Shown: one piece after another, positions 31,641-43,133 of the stretch
How positions within the stretch are numbered: the first letter of the stretch is position 1
Layout of the letters: every line of letters starts with the position of its first letter
Program-made: the position numbers and the translations under genes
Notes under the pieces: generated by a model
Told to the model about the DNA's origin: nothing
Database searches by the model: none
Seen by the model: the letters and a program-made list of their open reading frames with translations, nothing else
Assembly (NCBI GenBank): GCA_030998225.1
Contig: JAPYXD010000555.1
Span: 744,001-808,000 of the forward strand
Reading direction: 5' to 3'
DNA: 64,000 nt
DNA from: Diplolepis rosae
Lineage: Eukaryota > Arthropoda > Insecta > Hymenoptera > Diplolepididae

Positions 31641-31815
31641 TGTTATGCCTAACGGTAAGATACCCCTTCTATTAGCACTCGAGGCTTATATAATGTAGAG
31701 CGCAGGGCCCGCTCCTCAGTTCTTGTCCGACCAATAAAGTACTAACTACTGAGCTTTCTAAGCGAATGACTCAGTAACATTCTCAAAACATCTTTGTACG
31801 TTATTACGCATAACA
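31641..31815 (+). repeat. Gypsy-B 3' LTR
   Basis: Essentially identical to the 5' LTR, with the same TATA and AATAAA signals. Followed by the ATAC duplication. Confidence 0.9.
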
Positions 31816-32544
31816 ATACACGCAAGTACTACTTTTAAATAATGAATTTCAATATTTTATAGTGAAATTTCATTATTGGAATTGAAATAAAATAGGTTAT
31901 TTTACAAATAGCAAAATAGACAATTTGAAATAGTGGATTTTACTAATTAGAATAGTGGGTTTTACTAATTCAAAAAGTCCATTTCACTATTTCAAACAGT
32001 GGATTTCAGCAATTCAAATAGTGATAAAACTAATTCTACTATTTCAATAGTGAAATAATTTTCACTAATTCAAATGGTGAAATTTTCACTATTACAGATT
32101 TGAGTACAAGGGGGGAAGAACAAGTCACGTTAATCCTGGTTTTCGAATCTCAACTTGTAGTTGCAGTGGTGCTCCATTCCATTCTATCGCGCGCGCAAAA
32201 TGAAAAGTTTTCGCGTAGGGTTGTCTCACTTTGGACCCGGAATTACGGAGACAACCCTATATTTTCTCGAAGCGCAGATCATAAGCTTTCGATTCAAGTA
32301 TTTATTATTCTATTAAACAGCCGGTGAAGTTGAACGCCAAAAAATCTGTATAAATGTTTCAACAACCCATGTTTAGACCCACCTGAGGGTTGACAACCCT
32401 ACAATTTTTCGCTCGTCTAGTCGTCAACTTTCAATTGTTACTATGTTTATCTTATTAATCTTATTTGTAGTTAACTTCCATAATTAGGATGTTCAATAAA
32501 TAATTATTGATATAAGGACCCGGCTATGCTTAGACAACCTAGCC

Positions 32545-35500
32545 ATTTGGTGTTAGGACGTGTATAATGCACTAGTTTCAACGCGTTTTGTTCTATTAAC
32601 ATTTCGGTGAAGGTACTTTGCAGTGGGATCTCGGACTATAATCATCCAATCAGATCAAGCGACACCTTATTTTGTTCACAATTCAATTGTCTAAAACTTT
32701 TCAATTGATGTTATTAGGATTGGATAATTGCCTTTAATGTTATAAACAAAAAACTAAAAAAAAGTGCGATTGTGTGGTCTTCAATGTTAATAAAAAATTT
32801 ATAAATCATATTTCGTTTTCCAAAACATGACACAATTACTCTATGACCAACCTTTCTTCTGATGGCGCAGTCCGTTTTCTGAAATAAATAATGTCCTAAG
32901 TCATTCATAACAAATTCCCTGTTGCTTGGACTAGCTATGGAAATAGTTCTATTATGCCTACAGACTAAGTTTAGTTTATTTTGGAATTTGTCTGGCGGAA
33001 TCAGGCAGTTAAGAATAACTCCCTCTTTCTAAAACCCTCAGAGTTTTGTCAGTTTTTGCATATGTTTCACCGTTTTCGAGATATTTTAAATTTTTTAAAC
33101 AAAATTTTCATTATGATAATTGTTTTGATTTTTGACACTTTTTTTGGCCGGATTAGTTAGGCGGTTCAGAGTAACTTCCCCTTCTTAAAACCCCGAAAAT
33201 TTTATCAGCATATTTTAAATTGTTGAAAATAGAAATTGACTTTCTACTTGGAAAGTAACAATATCAGGAAATTTTAGAAAAATTACGAAAAATCAGTAGA
33301 TTTCAATGTAAAAAATTTGAAAAATGAGAATTTAACGCAAAAAATTAGAAGGTCTCCTAATACAATAAATCAGTAACAATGGCAACACTGCTTTCAGATT
33401 GAGTCGGTTTGAAATTTTTTCTGCTGATTTCGGATTGACTCGGATTAAAATGAATAGGATTTCTCTGAATTTTCGTCGGTGGGGATTGGTTCTGAAACAG
33501 ATTTCGGAATAGGGTGGAATGAAATGTTTCGAAATTTTTCCAATACAGAACTTGCGGCGGGACAGGGAACTTGAACACAAGGGGGGCACTTATACTCCTA
33601 AATTAATTTTTAAAAATGATTTATTAGAAATTATTGCATACCTTTAGAGAAAGGAGTGTGATTGTCTATATATGAAGGACCCTCAAAATTACATAGCATC
33701 CTTTCTGGAATACATTAGATCTAGGTCCCTTCCTTTCCACGTGTTGTTCTCATTGATAGGTCGTGTAACAAATGACGTTTAATATAAAGCGTCCCCTCGA
33801 TGCGTGACTGAGGGGTATTTAGAAATGGTTGCACCGGCTGGCCTCCCGCAGTCAAGGAACGCCAATGCCGAATAATTATACGGATGTTAGTGTGTCGCAT
33901 CTTGCACAATACGTTAGGGATCAGAATCTACGGCTTTTGAGGTGCACCTGTTTATGCTGTAAGCATAATAATTCGTTTAGGTATTGTCAGCCATACAGCA
34001 TAAAATTGTGAACTAGGTGGTGTGGTGCAGGATGGCTAACGAGTAGGTTTTATAACAGGCAACATTTTTTGGCCACATATAGGAAACCTCTTCTGTGCCA
34101 AATTACAAAATCAAAACAAAACTTAAAATAAGGATATACAGGAGAAATTAAATCAAATTACACACTTGACAACGTGTGTAGTGTGTAAAAATTACATATT
34201 TCACTACAGACTTGTTTTTAGAGTGTAGTCAATAAGAATTTCGACAACGTTTTTAGAAGCTTTCATTGAAAGGTCTAAATAACTAAATTTGCAAAAAAAT
34301 GAAAACTGTACAAAACAAATTTTTTCTGTAAAATTACTTAGGGGTGAAACTTAAAAAATTGTACGTGTTGGGAAATTGAGAAATATTATGTATGAAGCGA
34401 TGCACACCTAGATTTGCGCAGTATATTTCCTTGGCTAGGTTACTGATAAAACATTGTATTATAATGTAAAAATGAAATTTCTGTTTTCAGAAAATCCCCA
34501 CTCCAAAATTAAAATTTTCGATGTAGGCATGGTGGGGCCATCGAACGAGAGCGCTGAACGCTGAACAGGACCAGCTTGTTCCTTGAAGGTCACCCATACA
34601 CTGTCCAGTTGCCTGCCAGCAGCATAACACTTATGGTAAAATTAAGTGTTGTCAAACGACAGTTTGAGGTTAATTTAGACTTCTAAACACTTTAAAAGTA
34701 TTATACTAAATGAGTTGCTCGGTAATATCAATATTCAATATGATACTGTGCTTAGCTAAAAATAAATTGGACGTGTTCCGTGCAAAGATATATCTCAATT
34801 AAAATAATGAAAAATACAAGAAAAGCGAGGGGTAAACCAATCTAAAATCAGCGAGACAACGTTCATCGTATGAACGCTGTAGTAAAAGTGATCGAATGCT
34901 ATTGTTTCTTACTTTACGCTTATTCCATCGTTGTTTCTCTGCGCGGCGCGTTATGTATAGCTACACTCGTCATTTCTTTTCTTAGCCGTTGATTTTTAAT
35001 TTTTAAAAATCGTGATTTTAGAGTGGTTTACCACTCGAAGAAAAGCAACAAATTTGACTTTGAAATTCGCAATTTAGCTATAACAACGATATTCACTTCC
35101 ACGATACCAGACGAACAAGTGATTACAACAAGAATTTTTATTCCCATTCCCTCCCTTACTTTTGTGACAAATCCTGTTCAAGTCGAACAATATTATATAA
35201 TGTAACTAAAAATTTCACATAATCTACATAAAAACTCACACAGATTACCTATATAGGTACCTACATAGGTTTTTTCACTAAGTTTAAAATCGAATTCAAC
35301 AAAAAACATGTTAATATTATAAACTGAATTTTATAGAATTTTGTATTAACGATACAACTAATCTTTATGCCTTAATCACACGACTATTAAATATAATATT
35401 TTACTAGAAAAAAAGATGTACGTAATGACGACAAAACTGACAAAAATCCTGGGACTTTAGAATTTTCGCAATTTTATTTATTTGGCTTCAAAAGTGTGAA

Positions 35501-35945
35501 AAAATTACACTTTTGTTCTTGAAAAGTTCACACAATTCATTAGTCACTGTCAAAAAAAAAAGAAAAAAAATCAGTATATTATACAAAGTGAGTTTGAGAC
35601 ACCGTACGGTAATTACGTTCGAGCTCTTCTTATACTAAATTAAACTGAATACGAGGAGAAATAAAAAAAAAGGAACTGACCACTTGTAGAGGATAATAAT
35701 AGTTTCAGAGCTTTTCAACAGTGACTTTGTTTTTTAATAGGGGCAATTTTAGATGTGGTGACAGTTTCATCATTCTGTTTTTTGATAAGTGTCAAGTAGA
35801 TTATAATTGTTAAAACTGTCTCCGTTACATTCAACGCCTCCTCTAGTTCTCTTTCGGTATTCGCTCAATATCATCCGCAGAACGTAACATTTCGATTGTT
35901 TCCCGCTGAAGTTTCACGCCGGCTATATTCTTAATGAATATCGAG
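32545..35945. other. Long AT-rich stretch without a recognised gene
   Basis: I see no gene with a known domain. 33390-33540 holds CGGATTGA/GGAATGAAA-type repeats. 34160-34235 carries CTTGTTTTTAGAGTGTAG, one end of the MITE at 42911-43131. 35465-35545 has short inverted AAGTGTGAAAAAATTACACTT words. A 60-codon ORF at 33829 is listed separately. Confidence 0.45.
33829..34011 (+). CDS. Short ORF with a cysteine cluster, unknown
   Basis: A 60-codon frame whose likely ATG lies within it (MPNNYTDVSVSHLAQY). It ends with RCTCLCCKHNN and FRYCQPYS, an unusual clustering of cysteines. Base composition is less AT-rich than its neighbours. No family is recognised; it may be a decayed exon or chance. Confidence 0.2.
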   Translation: MHRLASRSQGTPMPNNYTDVSVSHLAQYVRDQNLRLLRCTCLCCKHNNSFRYCQPYSIKL

Positions 35946-35984
35946 TTAATGTCAACCTTCATTAATATTAGTGGGGTTACCACC

Positions 35985-36200
35985 TTACTCGCGGCATTCA
36001 GCTGGCAGCTCACATGAGTCTTTAATTTCATTAATAGCTTCCTCTGAGTATAAATTAAACAGAGCTGGTGATAAAGAACAGCCTTGTCTTACTCCTTTCC
36101 CGATACTGCTTCTTCCCGACTCCCCCTGAATTTCTACCACTGCCTTTTGGTCTCGGTATAGAGAACTAATAATTCTTCTGTCCTTTTTCTGAACAAACAT
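35985..36200 (-). pseudogene. LINE (non-LTR) reverse transcriptase fragment
   Basis: A 71-codon minus-strand frame. RRIISSLYRDQKAVVEIQG, then GKGVRQGCSLSPALF and NLYSEEAI are the conserved RT block just ahead of the YADD domain in non-LTR retrotransposons. The catalytic YADD and the rest are missing on both sides. The clade cannot be set from so little. Confidence 0.7.
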
Positions 36201-36461
36201 TCAAATAAGTGATTCTTGAAAGCTTGACCAGCAATATCCAAGAAAAGTTCTGAAAAGTTCCCGGTGAAAAATTTATTTGCAATTTTTCGTTTTTTAATAA
36301 AAACTTTCATATGCATAACTATAGATGTGTATGTATAAAAGCTGAGATCATTAAAAACCACTGCACAGCATGTAAAGTTTAAGATTGCAGTGCAATCATC
36401 TCTCAATGCTCATTCCCAACATTTCTATACAAGCTTACTTTTCCTCTCTTGTAATATAGAT

Positions 36462-37019
36462 CCCTAGCGGACCCGTGTGAGAGAACGGTCATAGAATACT
36501 CTGACCGTTCTCTGACTGTTCTATGACCGTTCTATGACCTCGCATTATTACGGCTAAGATCGGTAAAAAAGACATTAAAAGCTTTGCAATTATGATTCTG
36601 TGGCGAAATTTGGATTAGAAGGTGAAGCAATAAATACAATTATCTTATTTTTCAGCGATAAAAACTAGAAAAACATAATACCTGTCATTGAAGGCAGTGC
36701 AGTGGTTCACAATTGGCGGAACGTCTCCACCGTGAAGGTTTACTATTGGTGGAGACGTTCCGCAAATGGTGAACCACTGCACTACCTCCAATGACAGGTA
36801 TATGATGTATTCCTAGTTTTTATCGCTGAAAAATAAGATAATTGTATTTATTGCTTCACCTTCTAATCCAAATTTCGCCACAGAATCATAATTGCAAAGC
36901 TTTTAATGTCTTTTTTACCGTTCTTAGCCGTAATAATGCGAGGTCATAGAACGGTCATAGAACAGTCAGAGAACGGTCAGAGTATTCTATGACCGTTCTC
37001 TCACACGGGTCCGCTAGGG
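36462..37019. mobile_element. 558-bp palindromic MITE, CCCTAGCGGACCC ends
   Basis: Near-perfect palindrome starting CCCTAGCGGACCCGTG, with tandem AACGGTCATAGAA/GACCGTTCT words in each arm. A central stem is formed by GTGGTTCAC and GTGAACCAC. AT flanks both ends. A diverged second copy is at 54323-54899. No ORF. Confidence 0.8.
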
Positions 37020-37210
37020 ATGGCGTGCCTAAACATGGCAATACAAACTTACGAGACGTGCGGTGCAAGCTTCAGACAATTTTTAGGAAATAAGTTATGC
37101 AATGTGCAATCTAGGATGTTTTTATAATCCCCCCTACCCCTACTTATGCGAGCTGCCAGATGAATGCCGCAAGTAAGGTGGTAACCCTACTAATATTAAT
37201 AAAGCTTGAC

Positions 37211-39150
37211 ATTAATTAATTATTCATTTCTCTGAAATTAACTCTGCATAAATAATTATTAACTACATAAAAAAACATTAAAACATATATCGTCATTCGA
37301 GAATGATGATTTAATTGTATAAGAAAAACTGACTTATTTGGTTACGCCGGGAATGCATTTCGGAACACAGACTTATTTGGTTCGGAAAAATGCAATATTT
37401 TTGGTTTATTTCCTCTTTAAAAAAATGTATTATGTTCCATTGCTAACTAATTTTCTTTAAAAATGGATTTATTTGGTTAGTGCGAACAGCCACATAAATG
37501 ACTTGACAAAGAAAATATCAACATCAATGAAATATCGTCTAAATTATCAATATATTAATATTATAATTTTTTAAACAAAATAGTCATTTAGGTATATGAT
37601 TTAAAGTTATAATAGACCTTTTTACCTATCGGTAAGTATACTTCTTGTTTTAGAAATCATTTGTCGTTCCAAAATAATTACACACCTTTAAATCCTGCTT
37701 TTTGCCTCAATTATTTATTCTAATGACAAAAATATTGGAATTTCAGAATAAAAGAAACCGAGCCTACCAACCTGTTTACGAGTTCAGCCTTTTTCCTAGT
37801 TGTAGATTCCCTTGCGAAAGTATGGATAAGGAATTCATTCCGGGACAATCAGAACTATTCCGATTCATTCCGATATCTTTATCCAAGCCAATTCGGAAAA
37901 CTTTTGTAACTCGTTTGATAAAAAACAGTAAAATATAGCGACAATAGCGCCACCGCTTGTTGATAGCAAACACTATAATTCGTTCCCCTTTACTTCTTTA
38001 GGAGTGGATTTAGGAGCTCGGATTGATCCAAACCGAATTTTCAATCAGAATTGACTCAAATACAGGTATCGGAATGAATCGGAATAATTCTAGCTGATTG
38101 GCTCGGAATGAATTCTTATCCGATTCTTTCGCCAGGGTTGCTTCCGATAACTTAACCATCGTTTGATTTCCCCCACGCTTTTTTCTTCCATTGTATTTTT
38201 TGGTAATTCTTCATCATGTATTTCATTCTCATTTAATCAAGGCGAACGCACATGCGCAAATCAATTTCCGGTAGTCAGGGAAACTGATCTGTTTAATATA
38301 ATTAAATTAAATTCTTGATCATTCAAATGTTTCCCCGGGAGTATATTGTTTCCTATAAGATAAAACAAAGTACTTGAAAATCGGTATACGGTATACAGTA
38401 TTCATGAAATAAGATATATGAAACGAAAGATGTTTAATCTATAATTCAACCCATTATTTTTAAATCACTATTAGTTTATATAATCAATACAAGTTTTTAA
38501 CTTGAATTTTAATTTAATTTAATCTTTTAACTTGAAATTTCACTTCTGATTGTGGTCAGTGCACTCCGATGTTCCATAGCCATATGGACAGATAGTTTCT
38601 TATGTGTGAAAATCAAATCTCTGTTATCCCTCTTTTCCGACAAACTTATTCATATGTTGGGCCGTGAATTCGACGGGGTTTACCGGAGTAGATATTAACT
38701 GTACCTAAAAGTCTTGCATTGGGTTCTAGGTATTATGATCGTTCTTGAAGCACTATTACTAATCCTCAGCACGTGACAAACACGCGACTTTGGCGCACGT
38801 CGTGCACGCCTCTGACTAAAGGGAGACATAAAGGGGGCGATCACCCATATTGAGGGTTCTTCTTTCATAAACTTCAGTGACTGTATTTAATTATCTGCGA
38901 TCTTTACCCGTACGATAATATCAAACGTTAAATCGTTCAATTTAATTGTAGGAGTTTTCCGCCGGAAACTACTGATATATTAAAGATTATAATATATAAA
39001 CTGATATAAATATTCCAAGTATTGGAGATAGGTATTAAAGTAAGTTGTCTGAATATATAATTAATAAATCACTTTAAAGCATCCATTTCAGTGCTTTCCA
39101 GTATTTTTTACTTAAATACATATCTTCCATACTTATCTCCAACACTTAAG
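37211..39150. other. AT-rich DNA with GAATCGGAATGAAT-type repeats
   Basis: No gene. Words such as CCGATTCATTCCG (37858-37870) and ATCGGAATGAATCGGAATAA (about 38070-38090), next to GGATTGATCCAAACCGAATT (38021-38040), recur from 14835-14970 and 33390-33530. Confidence 0.45.
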
Positions 39151-39151
39151 T

Positions 39152-39740
39152 TTAGTATTTTTTTAACTTTGAAAACAGAAAAAAGTTGCACGGGACCAAA
39201 TCTGGAGAACACAGTGGATGTGAAATTAATTCGCTCTTCAGTACTTCAGTTCGTGCATTGTTCTGTCGAAAGAGCATTTTCTTTTTGGTCAAATGCGGAC
39301 GTTTGTTCTTAATTTCCTGGTTCAAATGTTGTAATAGTCCAGCATAATACTCTCCGTTGATAGTTCTAATACCGTTCTCTAGCAACACCACCAAAAGTAA
39401 CGTAACTCATATAGGAATGACAGAAGACAGTGGACATCACTTTGCCAGTTGACCTTTTTCGTGAGTCGGTTCGTCCTTAGTTGTTCACTAATTTGATTAT
39501 TCTTTTGTCTCTATAGTGTAGTGGTAGACACAAGTTTAGTAATCAGTAAAAAAATATCGTAAAGAAGCCTTTTGAACCGCTGGAAACACTCAAGGCACGA
39601 TCATGAAATGTCCAACCGCTCTCGATTTTAATCAAGAGTGAGCAAACGCAGCACCCAACGCGTGCTCAGCTTTCTCAAACCTGATTCTTCATGTAAAATG
39701 TTGTGCGCTCGTTCGTGAATTTTATAGAATTTAATTATTC
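39152..39740 (-). pseudogene. Decayed mariner transposase relic
   Basis: On the minus strand from about 39720, frames read AHNILHEESGLRKLSTRW then LRLLTLD and NRERLDIS, interrupted by stops. The ORF at 39394-39152 reads GIRTINGEYYAGLLQHLN, KNKRPHLTKKK and CSPDLVPCNFFLFSKLKKY. These are mariner-type blocks in the correct order, with the last catalytic D replaced by N. It is a different and much older lineage than the mariner at 13287. Ends were not found. Confidence 0.7.
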
Positions 39741-39814
39741 ATTCCAATTCCAAGTATATTCATTTCAGTGAATAAAGCAGAGTTAATTTAAAGCACTAAA
39801 TGTTAGCACCGAAA

Positions 39815-40010
39815 ACCAGTACAAGACCAGCACTGGTCTACCAGTGCTAAAAATCGTTATCATGCCTGACATATGCCAGTACCGCATCAGTACGACATTC
39901 CAGCACAGACAACCAGTACGGGACCAGCACTGGCAGACCAGTGCAGAACATCGTTATCATCCCCGACATATGCCAGTGCAGGCACCAGTACTGGTAAGTA
40001 CGTGCGCAGT
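39815..40010. repeat. Dyad-rich minisatellite, two units of about 97 bp
   Basis: Units starting ACCAGTAC at 39815 and 39912. Each has GACCAGCACTGG, ACCAGTGC, ATCGTTATCATGCC/CCCC and GACATATGCCAGT. Short dyads such as CCAGCACTGG are repeated within the unit. Confidence 0.65.
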
Positions 40011-40544
40011 ACCGTGCCCGTTGTAAATTTCTTATTGGGTTCTATCATGTTCGAACTCAGCAACTCAGATTTTTACGGTCGTAAATGAAAGAACAGCATC
40101 TCCACAGACTGATTCTAGTTCAGCTTTAATTTCCGTAGGAATTTTATTTCTCAATTGAAGGAATTTATCATTTCTTCTTCATTCTTGACAAATATCGGCA
40201 AGCATTCACTTTCAAAGGCTCTCAATTACTAACTAATTGCTAGATTGAAATCAAGTTTAACTCTTTCTATTTCTTTCACTGATATATATATTGGACAAGT
40301 ATTGAAATCTGACTGAAATGTTGCTCTTTCTTGATTAGGCCGAAAACATATCAATCTACCCTTGTATAATAAAAATTAATTAATCTACAGTAAAAAATCA
40401 TTCTTCGATTCAAACGGAGCTTTTTTAACACCGTATCGAATCTCCATTACATAATCTATTTCCCAAGTACAATACCCCAGGCGGAAAAATCGGTGTACTG
40501 CCAATCCTTATAACCGGCGCGGTACCGTTCCGGTTGTAACCCGT

Positions 40545-40830
40545 GAGTAATGCCAGTGCTGCCGATCAGCACTGTGCCAAGCGTTGGCACATCACTGGGC
40601 CGGCACTGGCTAAACACCGGCGCAGTACTGCTTTTCAGTGCTGGCAAACAACCAACATTTGTGTATTGCCAAGCATCAGGGCAGCACTGAATCAGCACCG
40701 GCGCAGTACCAACATTCAATGTTGGCAAACAACCATCTTTTGAGTAATGCCAAGCGTCGGTGCAGCACCGGCGTGGTACCGCTTTTCAGTATTAGCAAAC
40801 AACCAACTTTTGAGTAATGCCAAGCCTTTC
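40545..40830. repeat. Dyad-rich minisatellite, irregular units of 70-116 bp
   Basis: GAGTAATGCCAAGC-type starts at 40545, about 40661, 40742 and 40812. Units share CAGCACCGGCGCAGTACC, TTTTCAGT and GGCAAACAACCA. It is GC-rich compared with the flanks. Confidence 0.65.
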
Positions 40831-41405
40831 TATCGCCTTTCATTGCCGACAAAAAAAATCAATTACATTCTACACATTCGATTGTGTGCCCGCATTGGTG
40901 TGATGGTAAGTAAAATTTCGCTGATCGAAAAACATTTTTATTGAAGTAAACCAAAGTTTATTGCTTGTATTAGTTAAACTTTCCATCGATTGGTTTTATG
41001 ATTGTACCATAGTATGCTGCGGCTCCAAAGTTTCATCATATTTTTGAAATTGAAAAAACTCCAAATTTTCAGATTCTGAACATACGTTGATTTTACTGTT
41101 GAAAACAAAAATTAAAGGAATCATAACCTGTATAAATTATCACTAATATACAATAATAAAAGTTAATAATTCTAAAATGCATATAAATCTGTTTATTATG
41201 TAATGTTCTTTAATTCAAAAATTTGATCGCTTTCTTTCAAAAATATTTTATTTTATAGAAAATCGGTTTGATAATTAAAAATCTTAAAAATTTTAATCAG
41301 AATCATAAATTGGGATAAAATCTAAAAATTCACGATTACACGGGGCATATACACTTCTTACACGGCCCTGCAGTAGTTGAAGGTTATAAGCGCTATTTTC
41401 TTTCT

Positions 41406-41500
41406 TGAATTCCAAGCTTGCGCAGCCGAGAGGCTTAGTCGTTAGGTTAGTAATGCGTTAATTATAAGTAGAGAGGGTTCGAACCCGCAGCGTTAAGAAT
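41406..41500 (+). other. tRNA-like or SINE-like pol III promoter
   Basis: GGCTTAGTCGTTAGG fits box A and GGGTTCGAACCCGC is a consensus box B, about 45 nt apart. The 5' GCGCAGCC and 3' GCAGCG ends do not make a clean acceptor stem and the anticodon arm is unclear. I read it as a tRNA pseudogene or the head of a SINE. Confidence 0.4.
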
Positions 41501-42000
41501 AATCTTTAATACCACATAAACGAGCGTTTGTGTAGTGTAGAGAGGGGGTTTGTTAGGTGTGTATATAAAAATAGTAAGTTAGAGTCTACTTGAAAGTATA
41601 TACACTTTTGAAATGTACTAAGAATATTCATCGATTCAATTACTGCTCTTATTTGATTTACCTATGTTCCTGCAGTTCACTTAACTTCAAAAATTACACT
41701 GGGGACTTTACGAACTACGGAAAGTAAGTTAAAAAGTAGTCAAACCTACTGAGATTTTTTTTCTGTGTACGTGTAACGAAAAAGTATTGTCAATTTACTC
41801 AGAAAAAATTTTCTAGCTTGAAAACAGATTTTTTACTGTGAAAACAGTAAACTTAACCTTCCAAGCGAATATCCCTCCGTTGCCGTTAAAAACGGTAAAT
41901 ATTAGAGTCTTAACTCGAACTTTCCCTGTACTTTTTATCTAAGTACAATACAGATTGTACTAAAAGACAACTTCCAGCCGAGTGACATTTTGTACTAGTG

Positions 42001-42275
42001 CCAGCACCGCACCAGCACTGAAGGCCAGCGCTAGCGCAGTACCGCTGGTCAGCAATATGCCGTTGTTAACTATCAGAGTTCCGCCAGCACCACGCCAGCA
42101 CCACGCCAGCACTGAAGGTCAGCGCTAACGCAGCACTGCTGGTCAGCACTATGCCGGTGTTACCTTTCGAAGCTTTGCCAGCACCGCGACAGACTTCATG
42201 AGGATCTACTGCCAGCACTATGCCAGCGCTAGAAGTCCGCTGGCAGTGCTGGCGCGGTGCTGCGCCGGTTGTAAA
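42001..42275. repeat. Dyad-rich minisatellite, about 94-bp units
   Basis: CAGCACTGAAGG occurs at 42013 and 42107, each followed by CAGCGCTARCGCAG, GCTGGTCAGCA and ATGCCG. A third partial unit, partly inverted, follows to about 42275. Related words (CAGTGCTAAGCC, AGCAGCAACTCG) appear near 43640-43800. Confidence 0.6.
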
Positions 42276-42910
42276 TTTCCGCCTGGGACACTGATACACA
42301 CTAATACACTGTGAAAAATGTTCTATTATGCCAACAGATTTTGTTAATTTGCGGGTTTACAGAACATTTCCAACACCTCCCTCTTCCCCCTCTCTTTCTG
42401 TTGACACATACAATGTTAATCCAAAAGAAACCAAAGTGTTCGCAACAAAAGCCATGCGTTTACAGCTCTAGTTATGTTCCAAATCCTTACGAAAATGTTT
42501 TATAGAAAATTAATAATAGGCCTATAATGATTTTCTTATAATTTTTTTACGATTACAGCAAAGTCATTACAAGGAAAACACTATAGAAATGTTATTATTT
42601 GTAAAATAACATTCCCTTACTTTAGATAAGAGAATAGAACAATTAATCAATGAATTTAGTTAATCAAGAATCATGTGAATTTAAGATATACGTATATCAG
42701 CCATTTCTACGCACTTATGCCAGGTTGTGGTTATATTATTTTAATTGTGTTCATTTGTTTTGATGTTTTTTTGATGTGATGCAAGATGGTTTACCGATAC
42801 TTGTCGACTTAATATTTTGCGTTTAAAGTATAATAAAAAGTTCTTGGAAAATGGGTCACCAGAAACACAAATTAATTCTAAGACAATAAATTTAAAAAAA
42901 TAAAATACTA

Positions 42911-43131
42911 CACTCTAAAAACAAGTGTGTTACTTCTACACGTGAATCACGATAGTAACTTTTTAGGCATTTGAAGTGTGTATTTTTAATACACATTACA
43001 AACGTAACGTTTAATTTTAAAACACTTTAACGTTTTGTACCCAAAATGTGTGTTAAAAATACACACTTCAAATGCCTAAAATGTTACTATCGTGATTCAC
43101 GTGTAGAAGTAACACACTTGTTTTTAGAGTG
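42911..43131. mobile_element. 221-bp palindromic MITE, CACTCTAAAAAC ends
   Basis: Almost perfect inverted arms of about 90 bp start CACTCTAAAAACAAGTGTG, with TA duplication (42909-42910, 43132-43133). One-ended fragments occur near 34210. No ORF. Confidence 0.85.
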
Positions 43132-43133
43132 TA

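Larger units (their letters stand above)
25504..31815 (+). mobile_element. Gypsy-B: Ty3/Gypsy retrotransposon with broken frames
   Basis: 175-bp LTRs (25504-25678, 31641-31815) starting TGTTATGCC and ending GCATAACA flank gag, protease, reverse transcriptase, RNase H and integrase. The target duplication is ATAC (25500-25503, 31816-31819). At least two gag frameshifts, one pol stop and one integrase frameshift are visible. No env. Confidence 0.93.
24627..32539. mobile_element. Palindromic TA-flanked element split by Gypsy-B
   Basis: The ends are GGTTGTCTAAGCATAGCC and its reverse complement, with TA on both sides (24625-24626, 32540-32541). Inverted arms of about 730 bp run from 24627 to about 25360 and from about 31816 to 32539. 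Each arm contains several GGTTGTC/GACAACC words and an array of short ACTATTTNAATTAGTGAAA dyads. Without Gypsy-B it is about 1.6 kb and has no ORF. Confidence 0.75.
35946..37210. mobile_element. Inverted-repeat element enclosing a LINE fragment and a MITE
   Basis: 35946-36016 and about 37140-37210 are inverted: TTAATATTAGTRGGGTTACC, CACCTTACT, GCGGCATTCA and CTGGCAGCTC occur in both. Between them lie a LINE reverse transcriptase piece, AT-rich DNA and a complete MITE (36462-37019). Confidence 0.5.

Noticed and set aside
39505..39540. tRNA candidate (TAGTGTAGTGGTAGACAC)
   Set aside because: Only a box A-like word; no box B within the right distance and no cloverleaf.
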